A stretch of DNA of 64,000 bases from Microbacterium azadirachtae (GTDB taxonomy: Bacteria > Actinomycetota > Actinomycetes > Actinomycetales > Microbacteriaceae), in assembly GCF_000956545.1 (NCBI RefSeq), contig NZ_JYIT01000083.1, forward strand, positions 149,727 to 213,726, read 5' to 3'. The notes beneath the pieces were generated by a model. That model made no database searches. It was not told where the DNA came from and saw nothing but the letters and a program-made list of their open reading frames with translations. Position numbers and translations under genes: made by a program. Positions 34,135 through 43,288 of this stretch are shown here, one piece after another. Positions within the stretch are counted from its first letter, which is position 1, and each line of letters starts with the position of its first letter.

Positions 34135-36303
34135 TCAGCGCTCGCCGCGGGACAGCTTCGACGGCCACCACACCGTGCGGCCCACGTCGTGCACGAGCGC
34201 GGGGACGAGCAGCGACCGCACCACGAAGGTGTCCAGCAGCACCCCGAAGGCGACGATGAACGCGAGCTGGGCGAGGAACAGGATCGGGATCACCGCGAGG
34301 GCCGCGAACGTCGTCGCGAGGACGAGGCCGGCGGAGGTGATCACGCCGCCCGTGATCGCGAGCCCTCGACGCACGCCCTCCCTGGTCCCGTGCCGGCGGG
34401 ACTCCTCCCGCACCCGCGTCATCAGGAAGATGTTGTAGTCGATCCCGAGCGCCACGAGGAAGACGAAGCCGTACAGGGGCACCGCCGGATCCGCCCCCGG
34501 GAAGCGGAAGACGCCGTGGAACACGAGCGCCGAGACCCCCATGGCGGTGCCGAACGACAGCACGGTCGTCGCGATCAGCAACAGGGGTGCGACGATCGCG
34601 CGCAGCAGCATCATCAGGATCAGGAGGATCACCAGGAGGATCACCGGGATGATCAGCGCACGGTCGTGCACCGAGGCGTCGTCGGTGTCGACCGCGGTGG
34701 CGGTGACGCCACCCACCACAGCCCCGCTGCCGTGCACCGCGGAGCGGATCCGGCGCACCGTGTCCTCGGCGGCCGCCGAGTCCGCGGCGGCGGTGAGCGT
34801 GCCCTGCAGCATCACGTCGCCGTCGACCACGGTCGGCTCCGGTGCGGGGCTGCCGGGACGTCCGACGGGCTGCACGCCCTCGGCGGTGACCGGCGCGGTG
34901 CCGCTCGGAGAGTCCTTCGCGGTCACGGAGACGCCGTCGATACCCGAGTCGGCCAGCAGGACGTCGGCGACATCCTGCAGCGCGGCCTTCGGGGCGACCA
35001 CCTGTGCGGGGCTGCCGGATCCTCCCGGGAAATGCTCGCCCAGGACCTTCTGACCGTCTCTCGCCTGCGAGGAGCCGAGCACGAGGTCGGACTGCGGCAC
35101 TCCGGAGGCGTCGAGTTGCAGCACCCCGAGCGTGCCGACGGCGAGCACGAGCGTGGTGGCGATCCAGATCACGCGCGAGCGCCGGCGGATGAGGTCGGCC
35201 AGGCGCGCCCAGACCCCGGCGGTCGGCATGCCGCCTTCCGCGGCGACGGCCTCGGGGTCGAAACGCGGCCGTCGCGGCCAGAACGCGGCTCGGCCGAACG
35301 CCATGAGCAGCGCGGGCAGAAGGGTGAGTGCGGAGAGCATCGCGAACACGATCCCGATCGCCGCGACCGGGCCGAGCGCGCTGTTGGACTTGAGATCGCT
35401 CAGCAGCAGGCAGAGCAGACCCGCGATCACCGTGCCGCCCGAGGCGACGATCGGCTCGAACGAGCCCTTCCATGCGGAGAGCACCGCTTTCGCGCGGTCC
35501 TGCTCGACGCGCAGCGACTCCCGGAACCGCGAGACGAAAAGCAGCGCATAGTCGGTCGCCGCGCCGATCACGAGGATGAACAGGATCCCCTGGGTCTGCC
35601 CGCTCAGCAGCAGCACGCCCCATTTCGCCAGCCACCACACCAGCAGCAGAGCCGTGCACAGCGCGAACAGGCTCGTCGCCAGCACGACGACGGGCAGCAG
35701 CAGAGAGCGGTAGACGAGCACGAGGATCACGAGGACGGCGGCGAGGGCCACGCCGAGCAGGATCCCGTCGATGCCCGCGAAGCCGGCGACGAGGTCGGCG
35801 CTGAAGCCGGCAGGCCCGGTCACGTATACCCTCACCCCTGCGGGCGCCGCATCCTCCAGGTGCGCGCGGATCTCCGTGACCACGTCGCCGAGGTCCGCTC
35901 CGGAGCGGATCGGGATGAACGCCTGGAGCGCCTTCCCGTCCTCCGAGGCGAGGGCGGGTGAGACGTCGTCGCCCACGCCGGCGAGGTCCGGCGTGGCGGC
36001 GACCGCGTCCGAGAGCGTGGAGCGCTGGGAGTCCGTGAGCTTCTCGTCCGACACTGCGACGACGATCGCCGGGATCTCGTCGGATCCGGCGAAGCGGGTC
36101 TGCAGCTCCTGCACGCGCGCCGAGTCGGAGGAGGAGGGCAGGTACGCCGTGCGGTCGTTGGAGGAGACCTCGTCGACCTTGCCGAACAGCGGGCCCCCGA
36201 ACGATGCGGCGGCCAGCCAGCCGAGGATGATCAGCGCAGGCAGCAGGATGCGCAGCGCGCGACGCGGCCCGCGAGGCCGGGCGGGGTTCTGAGGGGCGGT
36301 CAT
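34135..36303 (-). CDS. MMPL/RND-family membrane protein
   Basis: 722 residues. Layout: TM1 (~15-35), a large extracytoplasmic domain (~40-185), a five- to six-helix block (~190-365), a second extracytoplasmic domain (~395-535), and a final helix block (~540-715). This is the MMPL arrangement, transporting lipids or other hydrophobic compounds driven by the proton gradient. Motif GAATDYALLFVSRFRE carries the Asp-Tyr pair of the MMPL/RND proton pathway. The ATG at 36303 has GGAAGG upstream. Divergent from a MarR regulator, which very probably represses it. Confidence 0.9.
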   Translation of the reverse strand: MTAPQNPARPRGPRRALRILLPALIILGWLAAASFGGPLFGKVDEVSSNDRTAYLPSSSDSARVQELQTRFAGSDEIPAIVVAVSDEKLTDSQRSTLSDAVAATPDLAGVGDDVSPALASEDGKALQAFIPIRSGADLGDVVTEIRAHLEDAAPAGVRVYVTGPAGFSADLVAGFAGIDGILLGVALAAVLVILVLVYRSLLLPVVVLATSLFALCTALLLVWWLAKWGVLLLSGQTQGILFILVIGAATDYALLFVSRFRESLRVEQDRAKAVLSAWKGSFEPIVASGGTVIAGLLCLLLSDLKSNSALGPVAAIGIVFAMLSALTLLPALLMAFGRAAFWPRRPRFDPEAVAAEGGMPTAGVWARLADLIRRRSRVIWIATTLVLAVGTLGVLQLDASGVPQSDLVLGSSQARDGQKVLGEHFPGGSGSPAQVVAPKAALQDVADVLLADSGIDGVSVTAKDSPSGTAPVTAEGVQPVGRPGSPAPEPTVVDGDVMLQGTLTAAADSAAAEDTVRRIRSAVHGSGAVVGGVTATAVDTDDASVHDRALIIPVILLVILLILMMLLRAIVAPLLLIATTVLSFGTAMGVSALVFHGVFRFPGADPAVPLYGFVFLVALGIDYNIFLMTRVREESRRHGTREGVRRGLAITGGVITSAGLVLATTFAALAVIPILFLAQLAFIVAFGVLLDTFVVRSLLVPALVHDVGRTVWWPSKLSRGER

Positions 36304-36397
36304 CGGGATCCTTCCGTCTCCAGCAGGATAGGCAGATTTAGCTAGCTGGGCAAGTAATAACCCAAGTGTCAAAGATAGCCCGGTGTACCATGGCGTC
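36304..36397. promoter_or_regulatory. AT-rich divergent promoter with repeated CAAGT half-sites
   Basis: A 94-base gap noticeably richer in A+T than its surroundings. Direct repeats CAAGT at 36351 and 36363 (12-base period) and AGCTAGCT palindrome at 36340. Likely holds both promoters and the MarR operator; the exact operator is not fixed. Confidence 0.4.
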
Positions 36398-37045
36398 ATG
36401 GTGGATGGTCGCGCGGGCGCAGACGAAGCGCCTGCAGCGACCCCTGCCGGACCGCCCGCGTCCGAGGGGGCGGCGGCGGGAGCCGTCTACGACATCGAGG
36501 CGAGCGACCCCACGGGGATACTGCTCGACCGCGGCGGCGTCGACGCAGAGTCCCTCCGCCAGATCACCCGGATCATGACGGCCCTCGCGGAGCTGCGCGA
36601 TGCCGAGCAGCGTGTCGCCGAGGCGTCACGGCGATACATGCGCCTCAACGAGACGGACATGCGGGCCCTGCACTACCTCATCGTCTGCGCGAACACCGAT
36701 GCGGTCGCGACACCCGGCGGAATCGCGCAGCACCTCGGCATCTCGACGGCCTCGACCACGAAGCTGCTCGACAGGCTGGAGAGCGGCGGCCACGTGGTGC
36801 GCTCCGCGCATCCGTCGGATCGGCGGGCGTTGGCGATCTCGATCACGCCCGAGACGAAGGCGGCGGCCATGGAGACGGTCGGCCGCCAGCAGGCGCGTCG
36901 TTTCCATGCGGCCGCCCGCCTCAGCGAAGCGGAACGGGAGGTCGTCATCCGGTTCCTGCGCGACATGACCCAGGAGCTCGCGCTCGACGGGGTCGATTGG
37001 GCGGACGGGGCACACGAAGAGCGCCGGGCGCACGAAGAGCGCTGA
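36398..37045 (+). CDS. MarR-family transcriptional regulator
   Basis: 215 residues. The winged helix lies at ~90-170: MRALHYLIVCANTDAVATPG, then IAQHLGISTASTTKLLDRLE and SAHPSDRRALAISITP. The first ~55 residues are a low-complexity extension not usual in the family, and the C-terminus ends in a short AHEER repeat. Probably represses the divergent MMPL exporter and itself, with a hydrophobic ligand as inducer. ATG at 36398 or 36383 is possible. Ends inside a terminator hairpin. Confidence 0.88.
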   Translation: MVDGRAGADEAPAATPAGPPASEGAAAGAVYDIEASDPTGILLDRGGVDAESLRQITRIMTALAELRDAEQRVAEASRRYMRLNETDMRALHYLIVCANTDAVATPGGIAQHLGISTASTTKLLDRLESGGHVVRSAHPSDRRALAISITPETKAAAMETVGRQQARRFHAAARLSEAEREVVIRFLRDMTQELALDGVDWADGAHEERRAHEER

Positions 37046-37073
37046 GCCCGAGCATCGCCCGTGCTCAGCGCTC
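37037..37073. terminator. Hairpin terminator overlapping MarR stop
   Basis: GAGCGCTGAGC, 15-base loop, GCTCAGCGCTC: perfect 11-base arms between converging MarR and PhnB-like genes. The left arm includes the MarR stop codon. Confidence 0.65.
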
Positions 37074-37082
37074 GAAATCGGT

Positions 37083-37499
37083 TCAGGCCTGGCTCTGGCC
37101 CGCGGAGAACATCCAGTCGATGCCGAACCGGTCGGTGAGCATGCCGAACTGGTCGCCCCAGGGGGCGGGACCGAACTCCTGCGTGACGGTCGCGCCGTCG
37201 GAGAGCTTGTCCCACGCCGCGCGGATCTCGGCCTCGTCGGTGCCGCTCAGCGACACCGAGACGCCCTGCGGCGCCTTGTACTCGTAGTGCGCGGGGGTGT
37301 CGGAGGCCATCAGCACGAGGCCGCCCGGGGTGGTCAGCATCGAGTGCATGACGAGCTTCTGCTCGGCCTCGTCCTCGACCATGCCCGGCATGTCGCCGAA
37401 CGTCATCACCTGCAGGTCGCCGCCGAGGGCCTGCTGATAGAACTCCATCGCGGCGCGGGCGTCGCCGCGGAACGAGATGTACGGATTGAGGATGGTCAT
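37083..37499 (-). CDS. PhnB-like VOC-superfamily protein
   Basis: 138 residues. Starts MTILNPYISFRGDARAAMEFY and contains GDMPG, MHSMLTTPGGLVLMASD and PWGDQFGMLTDRFGIDWMF, matching the PhnB/YjdN branch of the VOC (glyoxalase-fold) superfamily. The metal site of true glyoxalases is not fully present, so function is unknown. Same strand as the two VOC genes that follow, but those belong to another VOC branch. Confidence 0.85.
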   Translation of the reverse strand: MTILNPYISFRGDARAAMEFYQQALGGDLQVMTFGDMPGMVEDEAEQKLVMHSMLTTPGGLVLMASDTPAHYEYKAPQGVSVSLSGTDEAEIRAAWDKLSDGATVTQEFGPAPWGDQFGMLTDRFGIDWMFSAGQSQA

Positions 37500-37589
37500 C
37501 GGTGTCCTCCGTGCTCGGATCGACGACGCCGCACCGGCGCCGCACTCAGTCTGCGGCCGCCCTCCGACATCGGCAAGGCGTGTCGTGAA

Positions 37590-38003
37590 TCAGCTGCCGG
37601 CTGCGTCGCGCGGCGGGTTGTGCATGATCTCGAGCCGGATCCCGTTGTCGTCCTCGATGAAGGAGGCGTAGTAGCGCGCGGTGAACCGCGGGTACTCCTT
37701 GGGAGCCCTCACCGCCGACCATCCGGCCTCGATCGCGACGGCGTGCACGCGGTCGACCTCGGCGCGCGAGTCGACCGCGAATGCGAGGTGCTGCCATCCG
37801 ACGAAGCCGTGCTCATGCGGCCCCTCCGCGTTCTCGCGTGCCGGGTAGAGCAGGATCTCGGGCTGGCCGTCCTGGCGCCAGTAGGCGTGATCGGGCGCGT
37901 CGTAGGCGCGCGTGTAGCCGAGCGCGCGCAGCACCGGGTCGAACTGCGCCGAAGCGCTCGGGACGTGGTCGACGCTGACGCCGAGGTGATCGAGAGAAGC
38001 CAT
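37590..38003 (-). CDS. VOC-superfamily protein, paralogue 1
   Basis: 137 residues: LDHLGVSVDH, GWQHLAFAVDSRAEVDRVHA and DNGIRLEIMHNPPRD give the His/Glu metal-site pattern of VOC enzymes (His in each of the first two motifs, Glu in the last). It may be a lyase, dioxygenase or resistance-type protein. Its neighbour at 38060 is a clear tandem paralogue (VRAPK..RF..RYYASF.ED.NGIRLE..HNPPRD in both). Confidence 0.85.
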   Translation of the reverse strand: MASLDHLGVSVDHVPSASAQFDPVLRALGYTRAYDAPDHAYWRQDGQPEILLYPARENAEGPHEHGFVGWQHLAFAVDSRAEVDRVHAVAIEAGWSAVRAPKEYPRFTARYYASFIEDDNGIRLEIMHNPPRDAAGS

Positions 38004-38059
38004 GCCTCCAGCATCCCGGACGCTGCCGACATCGCCCGGCCGACCCGGCGGGGCGCGGC

Positions 38060-38476
38060 TCAGCCGGTGACGCCGTCCCGCGGAGGGTTGTGCACGAACT
38101 CGAGACGGATGCCGTTCTCGTCCTCGACGAAGGAGGCGTAGTACCGGTCGGAGAACCGGGTGAACACCTTCGGGGCGCGCACCGAGGTCCAGCCGGCGCC
38201 GAGCGCGATCGCGTGCAGGCGCTCCACCTCGGCGCGCGAGTCCAGCGCGAACGCCAGATGCTGCCAGCCGATCCGTCCGTGGCGGTGCGGTTCGGCGTCG
38301 GGGTCCTGCGCGCGGTACAGGATCAGCTCGGTCTCGTCCTCGCGCGACCAGGCCATCCCGCCTTCCAGCTCGCTGCCGTCGGACACGCAGCCCAGAGCGG
38401 TCAGCACCGGGTTCCACTGGGCGAAGGCACGGTCGAGGTCTCTGACGGTGAGGCCGAGGTGATCGAGAAGCGGCAT
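38060..38476 (-). CDS. VOC-superfamily protein, paralogue 2
   Basis: 138 residues, with LDHLGLTVRD, GWQHLAFALDSRAEVERLHA and ENGIRLEFVHNPPRD. Same lengths and motif spacing as the gene at 37590, separated by 56 bases, so a tandem duplication with moderate divergence. Probably in one transcript with it. Substrate unknown. Confidence 0.85.
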   Translation of the reverse strand: MPLLDHLGLTVRDLDRAFAQWNPVLTALGCVSDGSELEGGMAWSREDETELILYRAQDPDAEPHRHGRIGWQHLAFALDSRAEVERLHAIALGAGWTSVRAPKVFTRFSDRYYASFVEDENGIRLEFVHNPPRDGVTG

Positions 38477-38529
38477 GATCCCAGTCTGCCCGACGGCGCG
38501 GAGCCCGCCCGGTGCGACAGACTGGCGGG

Positions 38530-38940
38530 ATGACCGCCGTCACCCTGATCCGAGTCGCAGAGCTGTCCGACCTCGCGCAGTACGCGTATGCGGCGACCGC
38601 ACCGGCCGATGCACGGCTGATCTTCCTCGCCGGCGCCTGCCCGCTGAACCGCGACGGAACGACCGCCGCGGTCGGCGACTATCCCGCGCAGGCCGCGGCG
38701 TGCATCGCGAATCTGCGGGGAGCGCTCGCCGCCGCGGGCGCCGCGATCACCGACGTGATCAGCACGCGCGTGCTCGTCGCCTCGACGGACCGTGCGGATC
38801 TCGGCGCGGCCTGGGCGGTCGTCCGCGAGGCGTTCGGAGAGCACGACGTGCCGAGCACGCTGCTCGGCGTGACGGTGCTGGGCTACGAGGACCAGCTCGT
38901 CGAGATCGAGGCGATCGCCGCCGTCGTGGATCCGCGCTGA
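38530..38940 (+). CDS. RidA/YjgF-family protein
   Basis: 136 residues with the Rid fold: DARLIFLAGACPLNRDG, then ..ISTRVLVAS and DVPSTLLGVTVLGYEDQLVEIEAIA. True RidA deaminates reactive enamine/imine intermediates using an Arg in the C-terminal (R..VEv) motif; here the equivalent VTVLGYEDQLVEIE lacks the usual Arg-x-x-LP context, so activity on imines is uncertain. Divergent from the VOC pair and convergent with a small coiled-coil gene. Confidence 0.85.
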   Translation: MTAVTLIRVAELSDLAQYAYAATAPADARLIFLAGACPLNRDGTTAAVGDYPAQAAACIANLRGALAAAGAAITDVISTRVLVASTDRADLGAAWAVVREAFGEHDVPSTLLGVTVLGYEDQLVEIEAIAAVVDPR

Positions 38941-38952
38941 TCCGGACGATCG

Positions 38953-39243
38953 CTATTCGCGATCGAGCCCGAAGGTGCGCTTGACGAGAGCCTGCACGTC
39001 GCGGTCGAGTCCGTCCATGCGGACATTGACCGCGTCGAAGCGGGCGTTCATCTCGTTGCGCAGGCCACCGATCTGGCCGTTCATCTCGCTGCGCAGGCCG
39101 CCGATCTGGCCGTTCATCTCGTTGCGCAGGCCGCCGATCTCGGCACGCACGACGCGGACGAACAGCGTGGAGACGACGGTGAGCATGCCGAACATGAGCG
39201 CAGTGAAGGTGCCGATCATGGTCCAGATCTGCGCATCGTTCAT
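38953..39243 (-). CDS. Membrane-anchored coiled-coil hypothetical protein
   Basis: 96 residues. A single transmembrane helix (~8-30: TMIGTFTALMFGMLTVVS) is followed by three consecutive 11-residue repeats (~36-68: IGGLRNEMNGQ, IGGLRSEMNGQ, IGGLRNEMNAR) and then RFDAVNVRMDGLDRDVQALV. The pattern is a hendecad coiled coil, suggesting an oligomeric stalk on the inner face of the membrane. GAGGGAG is nine bases upstream of the ATG. No known family; similar short TM plus DUF-like coiled coils occur widely. Convergent with the RidA gene. Confidence 0.75.
   Translation of the reverse strand: MNDAQIWTMIGTFTALMFGMLTVVSTLFVRVVRAEIGGLRNEMNGQIGGLRSEMNGQIGGLRNEMNARFDAVNVRMDGLDRDVQALVKRTFGLDRE
39040..39138 (-). 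repeat. Three 33-base tandem repeats within coiled-coil gene
   Basis: Encode the 11-residue units of the small membrane protein; nearly identical at the DNA level (changes at few positions), which suggests recent tandem duplication. Confidence 0.8.
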
Positions 39244-39365
39244 CACGCTCACTCCCTCATCGTCGCACTGATCCTCCGAGGCTGCCATCGCGCCGTCGGG
39301 TCGATCACTCGACGGCGCAGATCGGTGCAGAACTGCGCCGGATCCGCGCCTGTGCGGAGCGTACG

Positions 39366-40133
39366 TCAGTGCGGCGCGTGGTATTCGGCCTCGCCGCGTC
39401 GCCAGTAGCCCTTCACCACGGCCTGCGAGGGATCGACGCCCCAGCGCTCCAGCAGGGCGCGACCGGGCTTCACGATCGAGGACTCGGCCGCGACGAAGAC
39501 GAACGGCGCCTCGCCCGGTCGATCGGCGGTGCGCTGCGACTCCAGGAAGGACGCCAGGGCGGACCCCGCGGGGGCGTCGCCGCGGTGGATCCACTCCACG
39601 GGAACCGGCGCGTCGAAGGGCGGCTCGTGCTCCGCCGAGCGAACCTCGATCGCGATGCGGGCCGGCACGCCCGCGGGGATCCGCGCGGCGAAGCGGCGGA
39701 TCGCGGGGATCGCGGTCTCGTCGCCCGCGAGCAGCCACCCGTCGGGTTCGCCCTCCAGCACCAGCGAGCCGCGCGGGCCGCCGACGCCGACGACGGAGCC
39801 CAGGGGAGCGCTCGCCGCCCAGGGCGCCGCGACGCCCTCATCCCCGTGCACCGCGAACTCCACGTCGAGCCAGTCCTCGCCCCATGCGAGCGGCGTGTAT
39901 TCGCGGCTCGGCGCCGCGCGCAGCTCCTCGACCGAGTCGGTCGGCGCATCGACGAAGAACAGCCGCATGTGGTCGTCCGCCCCCAGCGAGTCGAAGCCGG
40001 CGAGGTCGGATCCGGAGAGGCGCACACGCACGAAATCGGGGGCGAGCCAGTCGCGTGCGGTGAGCGTGAGCACGCGGAAGCGCAGCTCCAGAGGGCGTCG
40101 CGTCAGGGCGAAGCCGGATTTCGCGATGTTCAT
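39366..40133 (-). CDS. Siderophore-interacting protein (FAD-dependent ferric-siderophore reductase)
   Basis: 255 residues of the SIP/ViuB family. FAD-binding part: FRVRVLTLTARDW-like N-terminal region and MRLFFVDAP; the C-terminal NAD(P)H part has WLLAGDETAIPAIRRFAARI and a final VKGYWRRGEAEYH. It reduces Fe(III)-siderophore in the cytoplasm to release iron. Divergent from the siderophore ABC operon with an IdeR-type box between. Start codon overlaps the box's first base. Confidence 0.93.
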   Translation of the reverse strand: MNIAKSGFALTRRPLELRFRVLTLTARDWLAPDFVRVRLSGSDLAGFDSLGADDHMRLFFVDAPTDSVEELRAAPSREYTPLAWGEDWLDVEFAVHGDEGVAAPWAASAPLGSVVGVGGPRGSLVLEGEPDGWLLAGDETAIPAIRRFAARIPAGVPARIAIEVRSAEHEPPFDAPVPVEWIHRGDAPAGSALASFLESQRTADRPGEAPFVFVAAESSIVKPGRALLERWGVDPSQAVVKGYWRRGEAEYHAPH

Positions 40134-40151
40134 AAGGTAAGGCTAACCTGT
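40133..40151. promoter_or_regulatory. IdeR/DmdR iron box
   Basis: TAAGGTAAGGCTAACCTGT matches the consensus TTAGGTTAGGCTAACCTAA at 15 of 19 positions. It sits in the 96-base divergent gap between the siderophore-interacting protein and the importer operon, at the SIP start. Iron-replete repression of both is expected. Confidence 0.8.
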
Positions 40152-40169
40152 GTAGGACTTCGGGCGAAG

Positions 40170-40188
40170 TTAGGTAACCCTTACCAGC
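40170..40188. promoter_or_regulatory. Second, weaker IdeR-box-like site
   Basis: TTAGGTAACCCTTACC plus three bases; about 12 of 19 consensus positions. Closer to the importer, 42 bases before its ATG. Confidence 0.45.
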
Positions 40189-40229
40189 GCCGGGTCGTCC
40201 CGCACATCCCGCAGAACAGGAGCATCTCC

Positions 40230-41222
40230 ATGTCCGTGCCTCGGATCCTCACCGCCACTGCGCTCGGCCTCGCCGCCGCCGTCGCCCTCGCCGGCTGCGC
40301 CTCCGGCCCCGCCGCCGCGCCCACGGAGAGCGCGACCGCGCGCACCGTGACCGTCGAGGACAACAACGGCGAGCACACGCTCTCCGCGCCTCCGGCCTCG
40401 GTCGTCGCCACGGACAACCGCACGTTCCAGACGCTCGCCGACTGGGGCATCCCGGTCAAGGCCGCCGCGGTGTCGCTCATGCCCGAGACCGTCTCGTACG
40501 TCCGCGACAAGAGCATCGTCGACCTCGGCACGCATATGGAGCCCGACCTGGAGGCCGTCGTCGCGGTCGCCCCCGACCTCATCGTCAACGGGCAGCGCTT
40601 CACCCAGCACCACGACAAGCTCGCCGCGCTCCTCCCGGACGCGACGATCCTCGAGCTCGACCCGCGCGACGGGAAGCCGTTCGACGCGGAGCTGAAGCGC
40701 CAGGTGACCGTGCTCGGCGAGGTCTTCGGCAAGCAGAAGGAGGCGAAGAAGCTCACGGACGATTTCGACAAGGCGGTGGACCGCGCCAAGAAGGCCTACG
40801 ACGGATCCGGCGTCATGGCCGTCACCACCTCGGGCGGCAAGATCGGCTATCTCGCGCCGACCGTCGGTCGCACGCTCGGCCCGCTGTTCGACATCCTCGG
40901 TCTCACGCCGGCGCTGGAGGTCCAGGGGGCCGACGACAACCACAAGGGCGATGACATCTCGGTCGAGGCGATCGCCGCATCGAACCCGTCCTGGATCCTG
41001 GTGATGGACCGCGACGCGGTGTTCGCGAAGGACGACGCCTCGTACGTGCAGGCCGCGGACATCCTCGAGAAGAATCAGGCGCTCGCCTCGGTCGCCGCGA
41101 TCCAGCAGAAGCACGTCGTCTACATGCCCACCGACACCTACCTCAACGAGGGCATCCAGACGTACACGACGTTCCTGAACTCCTTCGCCGAAGCTCTGGA
41201 GAAGAGCGCGAAGAAGAGCTGA
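40230..41222 (+). CDS. Siderophore-binding lipoprotein of ABC importer
   Basis: 330 residues. Signal peptide with lipobox LAGC (Cys23); mature protein is a class III (FecB/FhuD-like) periplasmic-binding fold: HTLSAPPASVVATDNRTFQT, LEAVVAVAPDLIVNGQRF and ..LTPALEVQG. Binds a ferric siderophore at the cell surface and hands it to the permeases. First gene of a four-gene operon; SD ACAGGAG is eight bases upstream. The siderophore is not predictable, but the order lipoprotein-permease-permease-ATPase and separate permeases resemble catecholate/hydroxamate systems such as YclNOPQ. Confidence 0.92.
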   Translation: MSVPRILTATALGLAAAVALAGCASGPAAAPTESATARTVTVEDNNGEHTLSAPPASVVATDNRTFQTLADWGIPVKAAAVSLMPETVSYVRDKSIVDLGTHMEPDLEAVVAVAPDLIVNGQRFTQHHDKLAALLPDATILELDPRDGKPFDAELKRQVTVLGEVFGKQKEAKKLTDDFDKAVDRAKKAYDGSGVMAVTTSGGKIGYLAPTVGRTLGPLFDILGLTPALEVQGADDNHKGDDISVEAIAASNPSWILVMDRDAVFAKDDASYVQAADILEKNQALASVAAIQQKHVVYMPTDTYLNEGIQTYTTFLNSFAEALEKSAKKS

Positions 41223-41242
41223 CACAACGCAGGAGAAAGCGC

Positions 41243-42250
41243 ATGCTGACTCTTCGCCAGCGCTCGACGACCGACCGGATCCTGCGTCCTGTCGGCCGTC
41301 GGGCGCGGCTCTTCGATCCGGCGCTGCTCGTCGGCGTCCTCGTGATCGCGGGGCTCCTCGTGCTGTCGCTGTTCGTCGGCGTCTACGACGTGACCGGATC
41401 CGCCGGCGGCGCGGAGATGTTCGCGATCACGAGGATCCCCCGGACGACCGCGCTCGTGCTGGCCGGCGCCTCGATGGCGATGGCGGGCCTCGTGATGCAG
41501 ATGCTGACGCAGAACCGCTTCGTCGAGCCCACGACGACCGGGACGACGGAGTGGGCGGGCCTCGGGCTGCTGGCCGTCTCGGTGCTCGTGCCCCATCCGA
41601 GCATCCCGCTGCGGATGGCCGGCGCGGTGCTCTGCGCGTTCGCCGGCACGCTGGTGTTCTTCGCCTTCCTGCGCCGGGTCTCGCTGCGTTCCTCACTGAT
41701 CGTCCCGATCGTGGGCATCATGCTGGGCGCGGTGATCGGATCCGTCTCGACCTACCTCGCCCTCGCGACCAACACCCTGCAGACCCTCGGTGTGTGGTTC
41801 GCGGGCAGCTTCACCTCCGTGCTGCGCGGGCAGTACGAGCTGCTCTGGATCGTCGCGATCGTCGGCGTGATCGTCTTCGTCGTCGCCGACCGCTTCACGA
41901 TCGCGGGGCTCGGGGAGGAGATCGCGACGAACGCCGGCCTGAACCACGGCAGGGTCGTGCTGCTCGGCACGGTGCTCATCGCCGCGACCACGGGCGTGGT
42001 GACGGTGGTCGTCGGCAATCTGCCCTTCGTGGGACTGATCGTGCCGAACGTGGTGTCGATGATCCGCGGCGACGACCTGCGCAGCAACCTGCCGTGGGTG
42101 TGCCTGCTGGGCGTGGGCCTGGTCACCGTGTGCGATCTGATCGGGCGCACCGTCATCATGCCGTTCGAGGTTCCGGTCTCCCTCGTGCTGGGCCTGGTCG
42201 GCGGCGCGGTGTTCCTCGTGCTGATCCTGAGGACGCGGCCCCGTGGCTGA
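41243..42250 (+). CDS. FecCD-family ABC permease 1
   Basis: 335 residues with about nine to ten hydrophobic helices; ARGLGEE-type coupling region (IAGLGEEIATNAGLNH, cytoplasmic) and GNLPFVGLIVPNVVSMI, both diagnostic of FecCD/BtuC permeases. Forms the channel with the next gene. Its stop overlaps the GTG of permease 2 by eight bases. Confidence 0.93.
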   Translation: MLTLRQRSTTDRILRPVGRRARLFDPALLVGVLVIAGLLVLSLFVGVYDVTGSAGGAEMFAITRIPRTTALVLAGASMAMAGLVMQMLTQNRFVEPTTTGTTEWAGLGLLAVSVLVPHPSIPLRMAGAVLCAFAGTLVFFAFLRRVSLRSSLIVPIVGIMLGAVIGSVSTYLALATNTLQTLGVWFAGSFTSVLRGQYELLWIVAIVGVIVFVVADRFTIAGLGEEIATNAGLNHGRVVLLGTVLIAATTGVVTVVVGNLPFVGLIVPNVVSMIRGDDLRSNLPWVCLLGVGLVTVCDLIGRTVIMPFEVPVSLVLGLVGGAVFLVLILRTRPRG

Positions 42251-43288
42251 GGCGCTGACCGCGAGCACTGCCCGGGTCGGATCCGCAGGCGGGCGCACGT
42301 CCGGAGCGTTCCCGACCGCCCGTGCGCGACGCCGCTACGCGCTCGTGGTCGCGATGCTCGCGGTCGTCGCCGGGGCGGCGCTGACCGGCCTGCTCGTGCA
42401 CGGCAACCCCATGCCGTTCGGCACCGACGGCTTCTGGCGGATCGTGCAGCTGCGCGTCACCGGCGTGGTCGTGATCCTCGTGGTCGCGGTCGCGCAGGCC
42501 ACCGCGACGGTCGCGTTCCAGACCGCGGCGAACAATCGCATCGTGACCCCGTCGATCATGGGGTTCGAGTCCCTGTACACGGCGATCCAGACCGCGGCCG
42601 TGTTCGCGCTCGGAGCCGCGGGCGTCACCGCGCTGCAGGGCGTGCCCCAGTTCGCCCTGCAGATCGTGCTGATGACCGGGTTCGCCGTGGCGCTGTACGG
42701 ATGGCTGCTGTCGGGGCGGCGCGGCAGCATGCACGTGATGCTCCTTGTGGGCATCGTGATCGGGGGCGGGCTCGGCGCGGTGTCGACGTTCCTGCAGCGG
42801 ATGCTCACGCCGAGCGAGTTCGACGTGCTCTCCGCGCGCCTGTTCGGGAGCATCGCCAATGCCGAGGCGTCCTACCTGCCGCTCGCGATCCCGCTGTGCC
42901 TGACCGGATCCGTGCTGCTCCTGCTCCGCTCGCGCCGGCTGAACGTGCTGGCGCTCGGATCCGACGCCGCGAACGCGCTTCGCGTCGACCACCGGCGCGA
43001 GCAGCTGAGGGTGCTGCTGCTCGTTGCCGTGCTCATGGCGACCTCGACCGCGCTCGTGGGGCCCATGACGTTCCTCGGCTTCCTCGTCGCGACGCTCGCG
43101 TACCAGCTGGCGGACACGCACGACCACCGCCTCGTGCTCCCGGTCGCGATCCTCGCCGCGATCGCCGTGCTGGGCGGCGCGTACTTCGTGATGAAGCACG
43201 TCTTCGCGGCGCAGGGCGCCGTCTCCATCATCATCGAGCTGGTCGGCGGATCCGTCTTCCTGCTCGTCCTGCTCAGGAAGGGACGTCT

